A stretch of DNA of 64,000 nt from Branchiostoma floridae (GCF_000003815.2 NC_049983.1:17819515-17883514), one strand, 5' to 3'. Shown: positions 23,917-36,923, numbered from the stretch's first letter. A program made the numbers and translations. The notes: generated from the letters alone by a model not told the origin.

Positions 23917-24120
23917 CAAAAAGCAGTAAGAAACTGGTCTTTTATATCCTAACCATGAATGAGGACAATTTGAGTTAGGATGTAAAAGACCAGTTTCTTC
24001 CAGATCACTTTAGTGTCACTGATGAAAACTAGTGGATGCTAGTTGAAATGTCTGACCGTTTCCAAAATCATATCAAGTTGCTTGAGTAACTGCTTTTTGG
24101 CATATCTTATTACCTGGATG
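23917..24120. mobile_element. Foldback element containing the fullest copy of the dispersed repeat
   Basis: The ends are a perfect 16-bp inverted repeat: TATGCCAAAAAGCAGT (23917-23932) and ACTGCTTTTTGGCATA (24088-24103). Inside, a second hairpin pairs AAGAAACTGGTCTTTTATAT with GTAAAAGACCAGTTTCTT (about 23932-23998), followed by TAGTGTCACTGATGAAAACT, TGTCTGACCGTTTCCAAAAT and TTGCTTGAGTAACTG. Related copies are at 6985, 50320, 56975 and 58450. Confidence 0.7.
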
Positions 24121-24869
24121 TCTCATCTTCCGTCGGCGTGTCAGTCATTTTGTTTGGTTGTTATATTGTAAGCAAGCGCAGCATCAAGATAATATTTCAA
24201 TCTTCTTCCTTTTATCCAGTCCAGTAAGCCCTTTCTGATGTGATGTGTTATTGTACAAGTTCTATAACTGTAAAATAGCCTTAATTCTCCTTAATCAATG
24301 TTTTCAAGATGCAGCTTCCTTCTTTTATATTGCTGGTTCTAAAAAAGAAAATATGATTGAAGTACTAGTGCCTAAGGTGTTTTAGGCACTGTTCACATTT
24401 GCAACATTCAAATCGAATTTTCTACCGTCTATTATGAAAAGGATTTTCATTTATTGCATTGCCAGCCTCTTGGCAATCTCTTTGAACACAGTTTCCTTTC
24501 ATACAATTATTGGTCCAAGGAAGGAATAGGACCTTAACATGTATATACATAGTAAAATCAACTGTTACTTAAGCTACATAAGGATAGATCTACCTGTACT
24601 AGTACTCAAGAGAAGATGTTCAATTTAACCTCCAATCTGCTGACTCAGAGTCAGAGGTAACCTTTTGTACTGGTTATTGGGTTAGGCTGTAAGGAGTTAA
24701 GGTCTGCAACACAATATTGTGTGAAAAATCTAATTTGACAATGGATGTTCTTTAATGTCCAATGGGTGACAGGAAATACATTGAGAACTAAAATGCATTT
24801 AAGGATTTTGCCGTCATCATATTTTGCTCCTATGTCGTTTACGATAGAGTTTAAGTAAGGTCAGTGCTC

Positions 24870-25260
24870 TTAATTTCTGCATATATAGTAAATATAGATA
24901 TATTATAAAGACATAAAAATCAGCCGTGCATGCGCCAACCCCTTGCAGAGCCTCTTATGGTAGTGACCATAGCGAATCAGCTCGCAGCAAACAATGTGAC
25001 GGTGAATTGGGTTATGGACAGAAACCATGTTGCCGTGGTAACACATCAAGGAGGAAAGCGATTGGGTGGGATGATCCACGGTGGTACCGTGTCGTGACAA
25101 CCTTCCATTTCAGACGAGCTAGCCGTGCCTTAACGTTCTGCCTCTGCGCCGTGCCGTCATCTTAACGTCGTAATTGTCTCGTAGAAGGAGGTGGGACGTT
25201 AACACGATGGTGTTCTCTCTGTTTGTCCGCAGTCGAGGCTTCATCCTGCGGACCTGCACC
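24870..25260 (+). promoter_or_regulatory. Candidate ALAS promoter / 5' UTR
   Basis: Directly upstream of the ALAS start. It holds a TATA-like GCATATATAGTAAAT near 24877, a GTGCATGCGCCA at 24926-24937 resembling half an NRF-1 site, and inverted CCAAT boxes (ATTGG) at about 25006 and 25061. NRF-1 control is established for vertebrate ALAS1. A pyrimidine-rich tract ending in CAG at 25230-25232 could be a 3' splice site, making 25233 the start of the first coding exon and placing the true promoter farther upstream. No iron-responsive-element hairpin was found. Confidence 0.35.
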
Positions 25261-28200
25261 ATGGCCGGGATCACAGCGCTCCGCTGCCCCTTCCTGACGC
25301 GCCTCCCCATCAGCTTCGTGCGGCGGGCGGGAGCCTCCCTCGTGCCGTACGCGGAGAAGTGCCCCATCATGGGCGACGTGATGGCTCGACACATTTCATC
25401 CATGAGTTCCGGAGGTAAGTCATCAGATGATCTGTTACTAAGTGACCTTTCTTTGAAACTGAAAGACTTTTCTTCGCTCACATTTGCCCTGGGCTGTTTC
25501 CAGCTTTGAATTTTTTTCCATACCACTCATTGTTTTTAACCCATGTTGTTAAGTTTCGTTGCTGAATTTGGTATTTGATAAGCTTACAAAAATACATTTT
25601 CATCAATTTTGTGTTAAGATTTTGTGGACAGACAGAGAAATTTTTGCCCGTCCCAAGAAGCCAATCTCTTTCCTGGGATTGAGGGATGGGTCCTGGAGAC
25701 AGCCCTGGGTTTTACCAAACAAGCATGCCAAACATGGGAAAAAAAGTTCTGTTTCTCTGGCTGTGTTCTTCACTTCATGGTTACTGTAATCTGTATGATG
25801 TTTATTTTTCTGTGTTTCTGTGTTCAGAAGATACGGATGAAACGCTAGTTTGTCCCGTCACACGTATGTTCTTGAATCTTCTCTGCATCATATTAACAAC
25901 AACTGAATAAGCACACACAAAGTCCTTAATCACATTAAATTATCCGGGCCAAATTCACTATTCTTTGGTACAATGTGTCTCTAAGTGTGTTCAATTATAC
26001 ATGTATGAGGTTCATAACTGATTTTTCACTCTTCACTTGTACAGCATACGTGTATAACAGTTACTATAAGGTCAGGTTACCTTGTTATAGCCATGATTTC
26101 TGACAGTGTACAGTAAGTGGCTCAGCACGGCAGCTTGCCGGATAAATGACGTTCAAGCTGACATTTACAGAGAGAAACACAGAAAGGCGGCTAGTTTCTG
26201 TAAGCCAAAGGCAAACTCAAGTTGCACAACACATTCTGCTAAAAGTCCTGGTAAATTTCTGTCACTTCGTTTTACCAGGAATATTTTTTGGAAAGTCATT
26301 TTTCTGCTTGTAATTTAGTCTCTTAGCACAGATTAGAATTTCATGTATGTTGAAGATAAATGTCATAATTTGTTGAGAAGGACATTCTTACTGAAGGATA
26401 CATGTGGTATCATATTGTTTGTATGTAGCCCCTAATCCAGTCATCTGCAGCTTCCATCCTCTTGAACCAAATTGCTCTGCTCAGCTGTTAATGACATGGA
26501 GAGACTGCTTGATGAGCTAACAAAAGCAAGACAAGGCTAGACTCCAGGCTATTTATTTTATAATTGCCAAAAGAAGTGTACACTACTGCATTCTGAGCAT
26601 ATCAAAGTCTAGAATTCATTATGAGCATATCAAAGTGTAGAATTCCGCCAGTCTTCCAGTTAATTAGCCTTGCTTTTCTGGGACAGATATGTTTCATGGC
26701 TCATTCTCATTGGCCTGGAAAAATTCATCCTGATCTGTTCTTTGTAATGTATGATTTCTAATGCTGATGCTGTTTTATTTCAGCTTGTCAAATTCCAGAT
26801 GTTTGTATTAAAAACAAGGATTTCAATTCAAACAGGAAAAAAGAACAAAAAAAATGTCTAATGAACAGGTGTCCACTCTTTGAAATTGTTCATGATGATC
26901 TAAAACTTCACACTGAAAAAAAAATTACATCATTTGATGAAATACAGTGATAAAACTGCTACATCTCCAGAATCCCAAGCATGAATTAATGAAAGTATAT
27001 CATGATCATTAGTTTTTTTCCAGTAAAAAGTAAACAATCAGAAGTACTGTATTTTTGTTCTGGTTTGGGTAGTAGAAGATGACTACCAACAGTAAGGTCA
27101 CGAGAAGGCCCCCAAAAGCTGATGAACATTAACTGACCTCAGTCTGCTCGTGTTGTTACGCTGGTCACCATGACACGCGCTACGCATTATGTCGCTCTAG
27201 TTTCTCTCCCCAAACGGTGACCTTTAAGTCGGTACTGAAGTCTGCAGGTTTACGCTAATGGGTTTACAGCGGGGGGCTTACCGTCTGGCGTCCTTTCTGT
27301 AACTCTGTTTCAATCCGATAATGCTGGTGTTGTGCGTTCAAGCTCTGTGTTGTGCAGACCCAGACAGTAACATGAGATACCTGCAAAGGTAAAACCCTGC
27401 TACTAATGGTTGTGACATTTGGATGGATTTCTCACAAGGAGTTCTGTAAATTTGTACTACTTATGTCGAAGTGACTGCTAGGTGTACCAGTTTGTCAATG
27501 ATATTTCTACGAAGTTCTTGCTATGTATACTAGCGATATAGGTTTTTTCATTCAAATGTCATTTTAAGTGGTTACCACTTACCACATTAAGTTCTTCAGG
27601 CTTTTCCTTGGGAATGGCTTAACAGTTTGCCCCCTCCCCCACATGCCTGTAGGGCATTTTCTTATGATGACTTTGCTGTGCTTGCCGCCATGTTGGTGTC
27701 CCTATTTGCATTTCAGTGAATCATGCGGTACATGATTCACTAATTAAAAACATTTACAGCATTTACAGATGTTTAAAGATCCTCTTTTTTAAATGTCTGT
27801 ATCTCAAAGGAGAGAGTACCAGAAGATTCGCTGATAGAACAAAAAAAAATGCTTTATATAAGTGTTAATTTTTCTTCCGTTTTTGTTGACAGGCGCTGAG
27901 AGCGATGGAGGTCCCAGCAAGTGTCCCTTCCTGGCAGGCACCAAGTGCATCAGGGAGGTTAACCCTGCCACCACCGAGGATATCCACACCAAGGAGCAAG
28001 GTCAGCATCAGAATCTTTCAACATTTCAATGCTTTTGCTTCATGACTACAAGAACTTTGCAACAGACCTGCCTTAGCTTACATATGCGCGCTATGTGGCA
28101 GAGACTGCCATTCTCGTATAGGACTGTTTAGTCATAGTCATAGCTGTAGGGCTGATATGTATTGCATCCCCAAGAAACTACCTTATAACGCACTAAGCTT

Positions 28201-31200
28201 GTAAAATGTAATGAAAAGTACAAGCTGCCTACAAATGCGGATCTATTTGATGTGGAGGTTTTTTTAGAGTTGTAAGATTTTTCTGACTCCTTTTTCTAGA
28301 CGGCCCGAATTCTGATGCAGCCCTGAAGATGGCTGACCTCTCTGTGGCCAATCAGCCGCAAGGAGACGGCATACCTGGTACGTCAGTGCTAACCTTTTCT
28401 TATCAAAAGTTAACTTTAGAAACCTAACTGTAATATTGGAGCTTTGCTTGAATTTATTGAAACGGAAGCTTACCAACCTTACCCCAGCAGGAAGCATGAA
28501 ATGCCATACCATGTTACGCTGTTAGTTTGACATTTCATGTTACACGTATAGCACATCACTTAAGAGTGACCTTTCCATGCCTAACAGGAAAGCAAATTCA
28601 AAATAGAATGAAATATAGAAGGAATGTATATATGATAAAATTATGTTATTATGATTAGTGAAGAAGAATTATATATTAAGAAAATAGTACTATATTCCTT
28701 TGCCTGGCTTGCTCAGGGACTGTCATTTTGCCACAGCTGGAAGAATTCCCACAAAGACAACCATTAATCCTCTTACCCCTGAAAATTATCTCCGGCAGTA
28801 GATAATGGGGCTATGCATGGGGGTTAACAGACCACAGGAGGCTAGGGAATTTTCCAAGGTGGCACAAGAACATTTGGATGAATCAGTTTGAATGTTACAA
28901 TCCATATTATCTAAAGATGATAGATTTGTGTGAGTGCTTGGTTGAAATTTATCAGGAAGCAAAAGAATGAATGCTCTGTCAATGACATTGTGTCCTCCCT
29001 AACAGTTTGCTTCAGAAGTTGAAACAACATTGCGTGGGGAAAATCTCTGTAGAATTCAGAAAGAAGATTATAGTTTTCCCATAGGCACTAAAACTGTGAG
29101 TCAGCAAAGTGGTTAATGGTGTTAAGGAACCCTTTTCTGTGCTAAGCACTACATTAAGAGATTTGAAGCAGATTGACTTTTCTGTCATTAGGTGAAAAAT
29201 GGTCTGACCTAAAACATGTTTGTATGATTCTATGAATGAGGAAAGATGCAGCTTGAGAAAAGCAAGGGTTCCTAAAAACAAAAGTTACTTCATGCCATCA
29301 TCTTTTTGATGTTTTTACTGTTGAATATTTTGTACCTTGCTTAGTATTTTGTGAATTGCTAACCTTGTGAGTCACTTTCAATAAGAAAGTGTGTCTGTCG
29401 GAGTAAGTCCATCTTTTGATTCAAGTGATATTTGAACTATTTATGATATTATTTTCATAGTTCTGATTTCTTGATAGGAAGAATAGATTTAATATGCCAG
29501 AAATCTTGTATACCAAATACTACCGATGCTATTGTGTAACCGTTAATCCTGACCTTCTAATAGCCGGCTTACTGTATAACCATACCAAATTTGGAGAACA
29601 AATGGCAACCTTAGCGGACTGAAGATTAATGGCCTACATGTATGTGTAATTTCAGAGAAATGCCCGTTCTCTGGTGAGGTCATCCGTCAGATGGCTGCGT
29701 CTGCTTCCCCGCTGCCTGCGACTGTTCCCACGGCAACGGATGTGCTGCCACCTGCGGCCGACAAGAATGTGGAGAAAGCGACGGCCAAGAAAGTTGACAC
29801 GCCGAGGGGACCCCTGAAAGGTTTGACATCTCGTTTTTCAGACATGAATTAGCTGGTGATCATTTTGGTATACGGTGCTCAAAATCCTTTTTTCACCCAG
29901 GTTGCCCAGGCGGCATCGGAGTCAAAAGTCAACATTTCAGGTTGCCCCACTTCCAAGTTATGACTTTCTTCAAATCAGCTACTTATCAATTATCTTTTCT
30001 TTCAGTTACATGTAACTCCGTAATAATATGTTTTTCCTTATCAAGGAATGAATACAAAAGCTTATGCACATAAGTGGGGGAAATGCGGTGTTCAAACTGC
30101 AAAATTTCAGGTTGCGCCAAGCAAAAGCTAGTTGTGTTTGTAACTGTGCTAGTGGGTATTTCGAGCTCTGGGTATACAAAGACCCATTTGTGTACTGCAA
30201 TGATGTCATTCTTGTTCACCCAATACCTTGAAAATTTTACATTAACTAAAAGATTTGTGCAGTTTTTGCCTAAGGTGCAGTGGCCTTGTAAAACATGATA
30301 AAGAAGATGATGCCATCTATTTTTATTCTCATAATTGCATCTCTTTTTGTGACTCAGAAATAATGCTCTTACTGTAACTTCCTGCTTCTAATGAGTAGTT
30401 CCACACTCAACAACCTTTAGTCTTTAACAATTGTGTTTTGTTCCCTTCTGTGATGAAGAAAGCTCATTCAGGGATCTTTTGCATCAAATTGGTGCTGTAA
30501 GTGCCTTTAGTTAATCAGGATAGAGAGACGGGCTAGGGGATAGGTGGACAGAAGACAGAACAAGACATTTCTTGCTTTTGAGTTTTCAGTGAAGAGCTTA
30601 CTACCATAAACCACACAAAACATTAAACTAACTGAAAAATTTCAACATTAACAGTAAATACAATTAACATTTCAGCTTTGTTAATTTTTGTACCATATAT
30701 GTATACATGGATGTACATTTGTATGTGGTCACAATATCAGCATCTTAGCTGCCTATTGCCCACATTGTATTGTCACTGTTGAAATTCAAATAAAGTCACA
30801 GTCATACAATAAACCTTACAACCCTGTCTCATTGTTTCCTTCAGGCGATGGAACATTCAACTACGACAAGTTCCTGAAGGGGGAGATTGAGAAGAAGAAG
30901 AAGGACCACACCTACCGTGTGTTCAAGCGCGTGAACCGGCGTGCCCCGTTCCCGTTTGCCGAGAACTACAGCGAGGGGAGTCATCCTGGGGAAGACGTGT
31001 CCGTGTGGTGCAGTAACGACTATCTGGGCATGAGCAGGCACCCAAAAGTGGTGGAGACCATCGTGTAAGTACACAATGTAATACTAATAGTTACTGTTTT
31101 TTACGTGTATGGTCTCTAACCTTTAGCTTACCAGAGTAACCGTTTGGCGTGAGTAAACCGTGACGGGCATAGGCAGCAGGGAGAAGTTTAACCTAGGATT

Positions 31201-34200
31201 GATCTTCTTCCAATATGTTCCCCAGAATTCAAGTTACAAGTCTTGTCATCTAAACAAAGAAAGCCTGTTATATATCTTATAACTATATTAGTCCAGTAAA
31301 ATTAACTTGCTTTCTTTTCAGAAAGTCCTAATGAGTCTTATAAGTTTATATACACAATTTTACATACATTGAACAGTGATGTTTGTACGTTTCCAGTGAC
31401 ACTGTGAACAGGCGCGGTGCGGGGGCGGGTGGGACCAGGAACATCTCGGGAAACAGCATGTACCATGTGGAGCTGGAGAACAAAATGAGAAATTTGACCA
31501 GTAATGTTGTACCTTTCCAGTGACACTGTGAACAGGCGCGGTGCGGGGGCGGGTGGGACCAGGAACATATCTGGAAACAGCATGTACCATGTGGAGCTGG
31601 AGAACGAAATGAGAAATTTGACCAGTCATGTTGTACCTTTCCAGTGACACGGTAAACAGGCGTGGTGCGGGTGCGGGCGGGACCAGGAACATCTCTGGAA
31701 ACAGCATGTACCATGTGGAGCTGGAGAACAAAATGAGAAATTTGACCAGTCATGTTGTACCTTTCCAGTGACACGGTAAACAGGCGTGGTGCGGGTGCCG
31801 GTGGGACCAGGAACATCTCTGGAAACAGCATGTACCACGTGGAGCTGGAGAACGAGCTGGCGGACCTGCACCAGAAGGAGGCTGCGCTTCTCTTCACCTC
31901 GTGCTACGTCGCTAACGACTCCACCCTCTTCACCCTGGCCAGGGCTTTACCTGGTGAGGACGAACATACTGGAAATGCAGGAATGTTTGTGGTGGTTTTA
32001 TGTTTGCAGTTTTTGAAAGGTAGTCTTACCGCGAACTTTAAACAACCGCGAACATTTTTCCATTACAGTATGTGACTACACTGTATGGCACTGCCACAAT
32101 TTTAAAACCACCTTGAACACTCCACTTTCCTGCTAACACGAAATTAAATTCCAGTGAATTGAAATGCATTAATTTTACAGTATTAAAGAATAAACCCTGA
32201 ATCAGGCTGAAATATTTACAGTTTTTGCAAAATTCTTGTTTGATTCATTATTTTGAATTTCTTGCTGATGCTGTCAAATGTATTTTTCTCCAATGGCCCT
32301 CATAAGGCAACAGACATGCATGTTACTTGAAGTTGAAAATTGAAGACAGGAAATTAGATAGCATATTCTTGGAGCTTTGACCTGACTTCCAGTCAGTTAC
32401 CCCAGAAATCTGCCTGTAGAGGACAATTTTGACCTGAAATTTGACCTCCACTTCTACACTCCTTAGGAAGCGCATTTTGTCTTTGAATACATAACAGAAG
32501 CCTGGATGAAATACATGTAGCTGTGGTTTACATGTGCACTTTATTTACATTCATCTTATTTCCAGGATGCGAGATCTACTCGGATGCGGGTAACCATGCC
32601 TCCATGATCCAAGGTATAAAAAACAGCGGCCAGCCCAAGTTCATCTTCAAGCACAACGACCCCATTCACCTGGAGGAGTTGCTGAAAAAGTCAGACCCTG
32701 CCACGCCCAAGATTGTTGCCTTCGAGACTGTGCATTCCATGGATGGTAAGCAGTACTTTTGATTTATGTTGTTTTGTTGTTGATAACACGGGACACTTAA
32801 AGTTGAATGCCATCTGTAGAATTACTAGAAAATGAATGCAATGTTGAAATTGTCATGACCCAAAGTTATTGAAAAATGGGTCAGCACCTCGAATAGCTTG
32901 CACTGCCAGTCAAGTAAGAAACATTTTTCACAGCAACTTTGGAGTGTCTAGTTTGTCACCTACATGTATGCATTCTTTGCTGTTTGGCCCAATCTTTGTT
33001 GTCTGAATGTTGAAGTAATACATGTGTTGTTATCTGTTTTGTAGGAGCTGTGTGCCCGCTGAACGAGCTGTGCGACGTGGCACACAAGTACGGTGCCATC
33101 ACCTTCATCGACGAGGTCCATGCCGTGGGGTTGTACGGAACCCGTGGGGGCGGTATAGGGGATCGCGATGGCCTCCTGCCCAAGATGGACATCATATCTG
33201 GGACCCTTGGTAGGCAGTCATCTGAAATTTCACAAATCTTATTGCATCAAAGCTCTAGAATCAATATATTGACACTTCAAAGGCTTTCAATTTAGCCTTG
33301 CCAGCTTGGTTAGGTGTGATGGGTCGTTCAGTGTAATATAACCAGCTGCTGCTGCGCCGCATGCCTGCGAAGCTAGTGTGTTACGCAGAAGGGCGGTTAT
33401 AGGGACTACATACATGTAGATACAGATAAGTCCTCCTATCATCCTATCTAAAATAATCACTGCTTGAAAAGTAACATTCACATGTCTCTGTTTTTCTGCA
33501 GGTAAGGCATTTGGCCTTATAGGAGGGTACATAGCGGGTTCGTCCCTCCTGGTGGACATGATACGAAGCTACGCTGCCGGCTTCATCTTCACCACGGCCC
33601 TACCCCCCATGGTGCTGGCCGGAGCACTGGCTTCCGTCAGGGTACGTAGGAACATGCAACATAAGATTTTGTGTGATGTTTGTGCGGCATTGACATTGTC
33701 TGAAAATAACTTTTTCCATATATTTTATTAACTAGCTCAATATTCTAGAAATCTGATGCTTTCTAGCAAGGCTTTTCCCCCTGACAAAGTGAAGAAAATC
33801 TGACCAAATATGCTTGAATGCATGCTATGGATATTTGTTGTACATATTTATTATTTGGATAGAGATTGCTATTGGGCAGCAACAGTGATTCTATGGTAGA
33901 GATCATAACTGGAATCTTTGGTTGGGATCTCTACTGGGAGAACTGTCATCTGTACTGCTAGTTGTGCTTGTAGACCCCCTGATAGTAATACGTGGCAGAG
34001 GCTCTGATCACGATCGTATAATTGCCAATTCTGCCACTATATCATACGAATGAGCATTTTAGCTAAAAGAAAATGCAATAGAATGAATGTGTGAATAACA
34101 TTGACCACAGATTCTGAAGAGCGAGGAAGGAGTGCAGCTGCGCCGCGGACACCAGCGTGCGGTGAAACTGATGCGGACCATGCTGATGGATGCTGGGCTG

Positions 34201-35569
34201 CCTGTGGTCCACTGCCCCTCCCACATCATTCCTGTCAAGGTGAGTTCTACATGCACAACTCAAGCTTACAATGAAAGCAATCACTGTTGATGCCAGTGTT
34301 CTAGGCAGCCTGAAATATTTTTCCAGGATTTTGAATGGAAATCCTGTCGAAGGCATGACAATTTTAGGAAGGCCCGTTGTGAAATCTAGACCCTTTGAAA
34401 TGCTATTTCTTTATTTTGAGGGGCTAATTTTACTGGTAGACTCAGCTTGGTTCAATTAATATCTTTACATGCCGATTTTTGTCAGTCACAGTGGATGGAG
34501 TGGGCAAAATTTTTGCCCATATCCAGCATCAAAATTCTGTCAAATGACGGAAGGACGGACACTGGCTAGAACCCTGGTTGATGCCTTGCTGGGTTAAGTG
34601 GATAGCAATCTTACTGCTTGAATACAATGAAAGATATTCCAAATCGTGATCACAGAGTTGTGAGCTCACATGTGCACGCAATGTGAAGGATTGCAGAATT
34701 GAAAAAATAACGATGTATGTTAACGATGTACACTAATGATGTACTCTGATACTGCACTCCCTGTACTCTGATACTGCACTCCCTAATGATGTACCTTAAT
34801 GATGTACGCTGACAATGTATCCTAACGATATGCCCTAATGATATGCCCTAATGGTATGCCTTAATGATGTATTGACGCAAAAAAAATCTTTGTGTTCGGC
34901 ACCGGTTGCTATTGTATTTTTTTGTCCTTGCTGTCAGGTTGGTGATGCAGCGAAGAACACGGATGTGTGCAATGACATGATGACCAAGCATAAGATCTAT
35001 GTGCAAGCGATCAACTACCCCACGGTGCCGCGTGGTGAGGAGATGCTCCGCATCGCCCCATCCCCCCACCACACCCCCGAGATGATGAAGTACTTTGTGG
35101 ATGCCTTGGCCAAGGTTGCTGGTCTTTACTGTTTTAAGTGTAAAAGGCAAATTTTGTTTTCCCAATAAGCAAATTTCCATCCTTGGATGGGTCCAGGAGA
35201 CAGCCTCGTTGAAATGTCTCTTTCTTTACCAGTTATGTTTCGTTAGCTTAAGATGGAATTGTATTTTCACATGATTTCAACAGTTTGCTCTTATTTTTAA
35301 ATAAGCGAGTAGTTAGGTTATCATTTTCATTTTTAGATCATGAATCATGTAATGTTGTAAAAAAGTGTTGTCAATATACATGTGTACAAAGAAAATGTTT
35401 TATTTCCTCCCAGGAGTGGAAGGAGCACGACCTGGCCTTCGAGAAGCACTCGGACGTGGAGTGTCACTTCTGCAAGATGCCCATCCACTTCGAGATCATG
35501 TCCGCTCGCGAGAAGGAGTACTTCGCCGACTTCGCCCAGAGCAACAACCGCGTGACGGCACAGGCCTAG
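25261..35569 (+). CDS. ALAS1: 5-aminolevulinate synthase, mitochondrial
   Basis: Twelve coding exons: 25261-25414, 27893-28000, 28300-28377, 29656-29820, 30845-31064, 31769-31953, 32566-32745, 33045-33209, 33502-33641, 34111-34239, 34938-35114, 35414-35569; 1,857 nt, 618 residues (vertebrate ALAS1 about 640). It condenses glycine and succinyl-CoA to 5-aminolevulinate, the first step of heme synthesis, in the mitochondrial matrix, with pyridoxal phosphate. The N-terminus is a basic presequence with Cys-Pro heme motifs at residues 9, 34, 62 and 116. The core shows [46 protein letters not shown] and SGTLGKAFG with the PLP lysine (about Lys420), and ends in TAQA. ATG 25261 has a CACCATGG context and sits at the family's usual distance from the first Cys-Pro. 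An in-frame upstream ATG (25207) is less likely. Exon 6 is preceded by three truncated copies. The symbol is by similarity; the animal may have a single ALAS. Confidence 0.96.
31382..31768 (+). repeat. Three tandem truncated copies of the ALAS exon 6 acceptor and 5' half
   Basis: Copies begin at 31397, 31521 and 31645, and the full exon at 31769, a spacing of exactly 124 bp. Each repeats a TTTCCAG acceptor and about 88 coding bases ([20 protein letters not shown].. up to ELEN), then about 36 bases (AAAATGAGAAATTTGACCAG..) leading to the next acceptor. None of the three has a donor. Reading through any of them meets the TGA that begins the next copy. Copies 1 and 2 resemble each other (GACACTGTGAACAGGCGC), as do copies 3 and 4 (GACACGGTAAACAGGCGT). 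Confidence 0.9.
34705..34875. repeat. Minisatellite of about 13-bp units in ALAS intron 10
   Basis: Runs of the loose unit (C)CCTAATGAT(G/A)T(A/G)C, with variants such as TTAACGATGTA and CCTAATGATATGC, plus a 22-bp block (TGTACTCTGATACTGCACTC..) repeated twice at about 34740-34785. Ends about 60 bp before the exon 11 acceptor. Confidence 0.75.
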
Positions 35570-35753
35570 CGCCACAGCTCGCCATTTTCAGATTGTCTCA
35601 CTCGATCGGCTTGCCCACGGCTATTCTGTCCTTTCGAATTAACTCACTACCTTCTTTCAACATATCAGAAACTTCATGCTATTTCTTCTTGTGGACCTTC
35701 TTGTGGAATTTGATAGTTGTGGAAGGTGTTATTATGACTATGAGAATCCTCGT

Positions 35754-35759
35754 AATAAA
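35754..35759 (+). terminator. Polyadenylation signal AATAAA (ALAS, proximal)
   Basis: First canonical signal after the ALAS stop, 185 bases downstream, followed by TATATATATATTGT. A second AATAAA at 35851-35856 could serve as the distal site. Confidence 0.55.
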
Positions 35760-35859
35760 GCTATATATATATATTGTAGATATAATTTTAGTAATTGTTT
35801 TTAATCGCTTCAGCCTGATGCAGGATAAATAATTATCTAGGTGCAATGAAAATAAAGGA

Positions 35860-36800
35860 TTCAGTTTAGCTGATGGCTTGGTGATTTTGGGAAAAAGCTC
35901 AGTAGCTTGTCAGTGATAATCATGTCATTATTTACTCATCAATTATGGAAAAATAGATTCAAGTCATTTGTGACATCTTTGTCTTGCACACAATTTGCAT
36001 ATGCCTGGTGTATTACAGTTAGTGATCTGAATCAGTAGGCATGTAAGATGTAATGAAGGGTGACTGTACTATTGGCTGAAAATGAATATTTTATTATGAT
36101 ATTGAAAGTAATCTTGTAGTTTTTCCTCAGCTTTCTATCCTTTACCTTGGGCAAGTAAGACCATAATGTGACGGGAAAAATCATGTTCCCAGTTTCGAGA
36201 GTGGAACTAATCTAGAAAACGGCGATGGTGATACAGTAACTGCTTCTTCTGCATTCAAATTCGTTTCCTGACAGTAAAAAATAATGAAATGCCATTTAGA
36301 TTTTGCAACAAAATTTCCCACAGTACCCCCCTAATTTCAAAATAGATGAACCCTTTAACTTAGTTTGCTCCTTTTGGATAGATTCACTTCTGGTAAGAAT
36401 GGATTTCTGCTAATGTAATGCCCCCTTTGAATCACCTGAGGATCTCATGGCCTCACCAAGGATATCATGGCCTCACCTCTGTTTACCAATCACAAGATCC
36501 GGGCATTATCAAATGTCATCATTCCCTTCCTGCACCGTGTCTCGAATTAGAACAAAACACTCCTAGTTGGCAAATATTTGCGATTTCAGGTTACCTTGAA
36601 TCGTGTGTGCCTTAACCCAATAACCCAACACTAGCCGTGTAGAATGATGCAATGTTGCAGGAAACATGTTTGAATGCAGAAGCGATAGCTGCACCTGTCA
36701 GTATAAATCTGAGGGGCCTGTAGGCAGAATGAAGGGGCTTCACAAGATTTTACCATCATTGTACATAAATTTTACCAACATTGAAGTAAAACTGAAGTAA
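35860..36800. other. Intergenic, no gene seen
   Basis: AT-rich sequence downstream of ALAS without a supportable gene. A small duplication (ATCATGGCCTCACC) occurs at about 36447-36480. Confidence 0.35.
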
Positions 36801-36805
36801 GATTC

Positions 36806-36923
36806 CAACCTTTTTAACTGCTTTAAACCTCATAAAACAAGAATGTATTCAGTAGGGCTGGTATTCTTGACTTTTACTGAATACCTTTTGTTTTATGAGG
36901 CTTGAAGAAGTTAGAAAGGTTTG
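36806..36923. repeat. Long hairpin, about 48-bp arms (pre-miRNA-like or MITE)
   Basis: Left arm 36807-36853 and right arm 36874-36922 are near-complementary: AACCTTTTTAACT pairs with AGTTAGAAAGGTT, CCTCATAAAACAA with TTGTTTTATGAGG, and TATTCAGTA with ACTGAATA. The loop is about 20 bases. It lies between two tail-to-tail genes with no coding potential. Confidence 0.65.

Noticed and set aside
25207-25260. Upstream in-frame ATG of ALAS at 25207
   Set aside because: The sequence between contains a good acceptor-like tract (TTTGTCCGCAG), and the family's usual distance from Met to the first Cys-Pro favours ATG 25261. Not excluded without transcript data.
24840-25260. Iron-responsive element upstream of ALAS
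   Set aside because: A CAGTGC occurs at about 24861, but the bases around it do not form the required 5-bp upper stem and bulged C.
31346-31897. 183-codon antisense open frame across the ALAS exon 6 repeats
   Set aside because: It arises because 124-bp units repeat a GC-rich coding segment and three units keep frame. It has no family resemblance; the sense strand fully explains the sequence.
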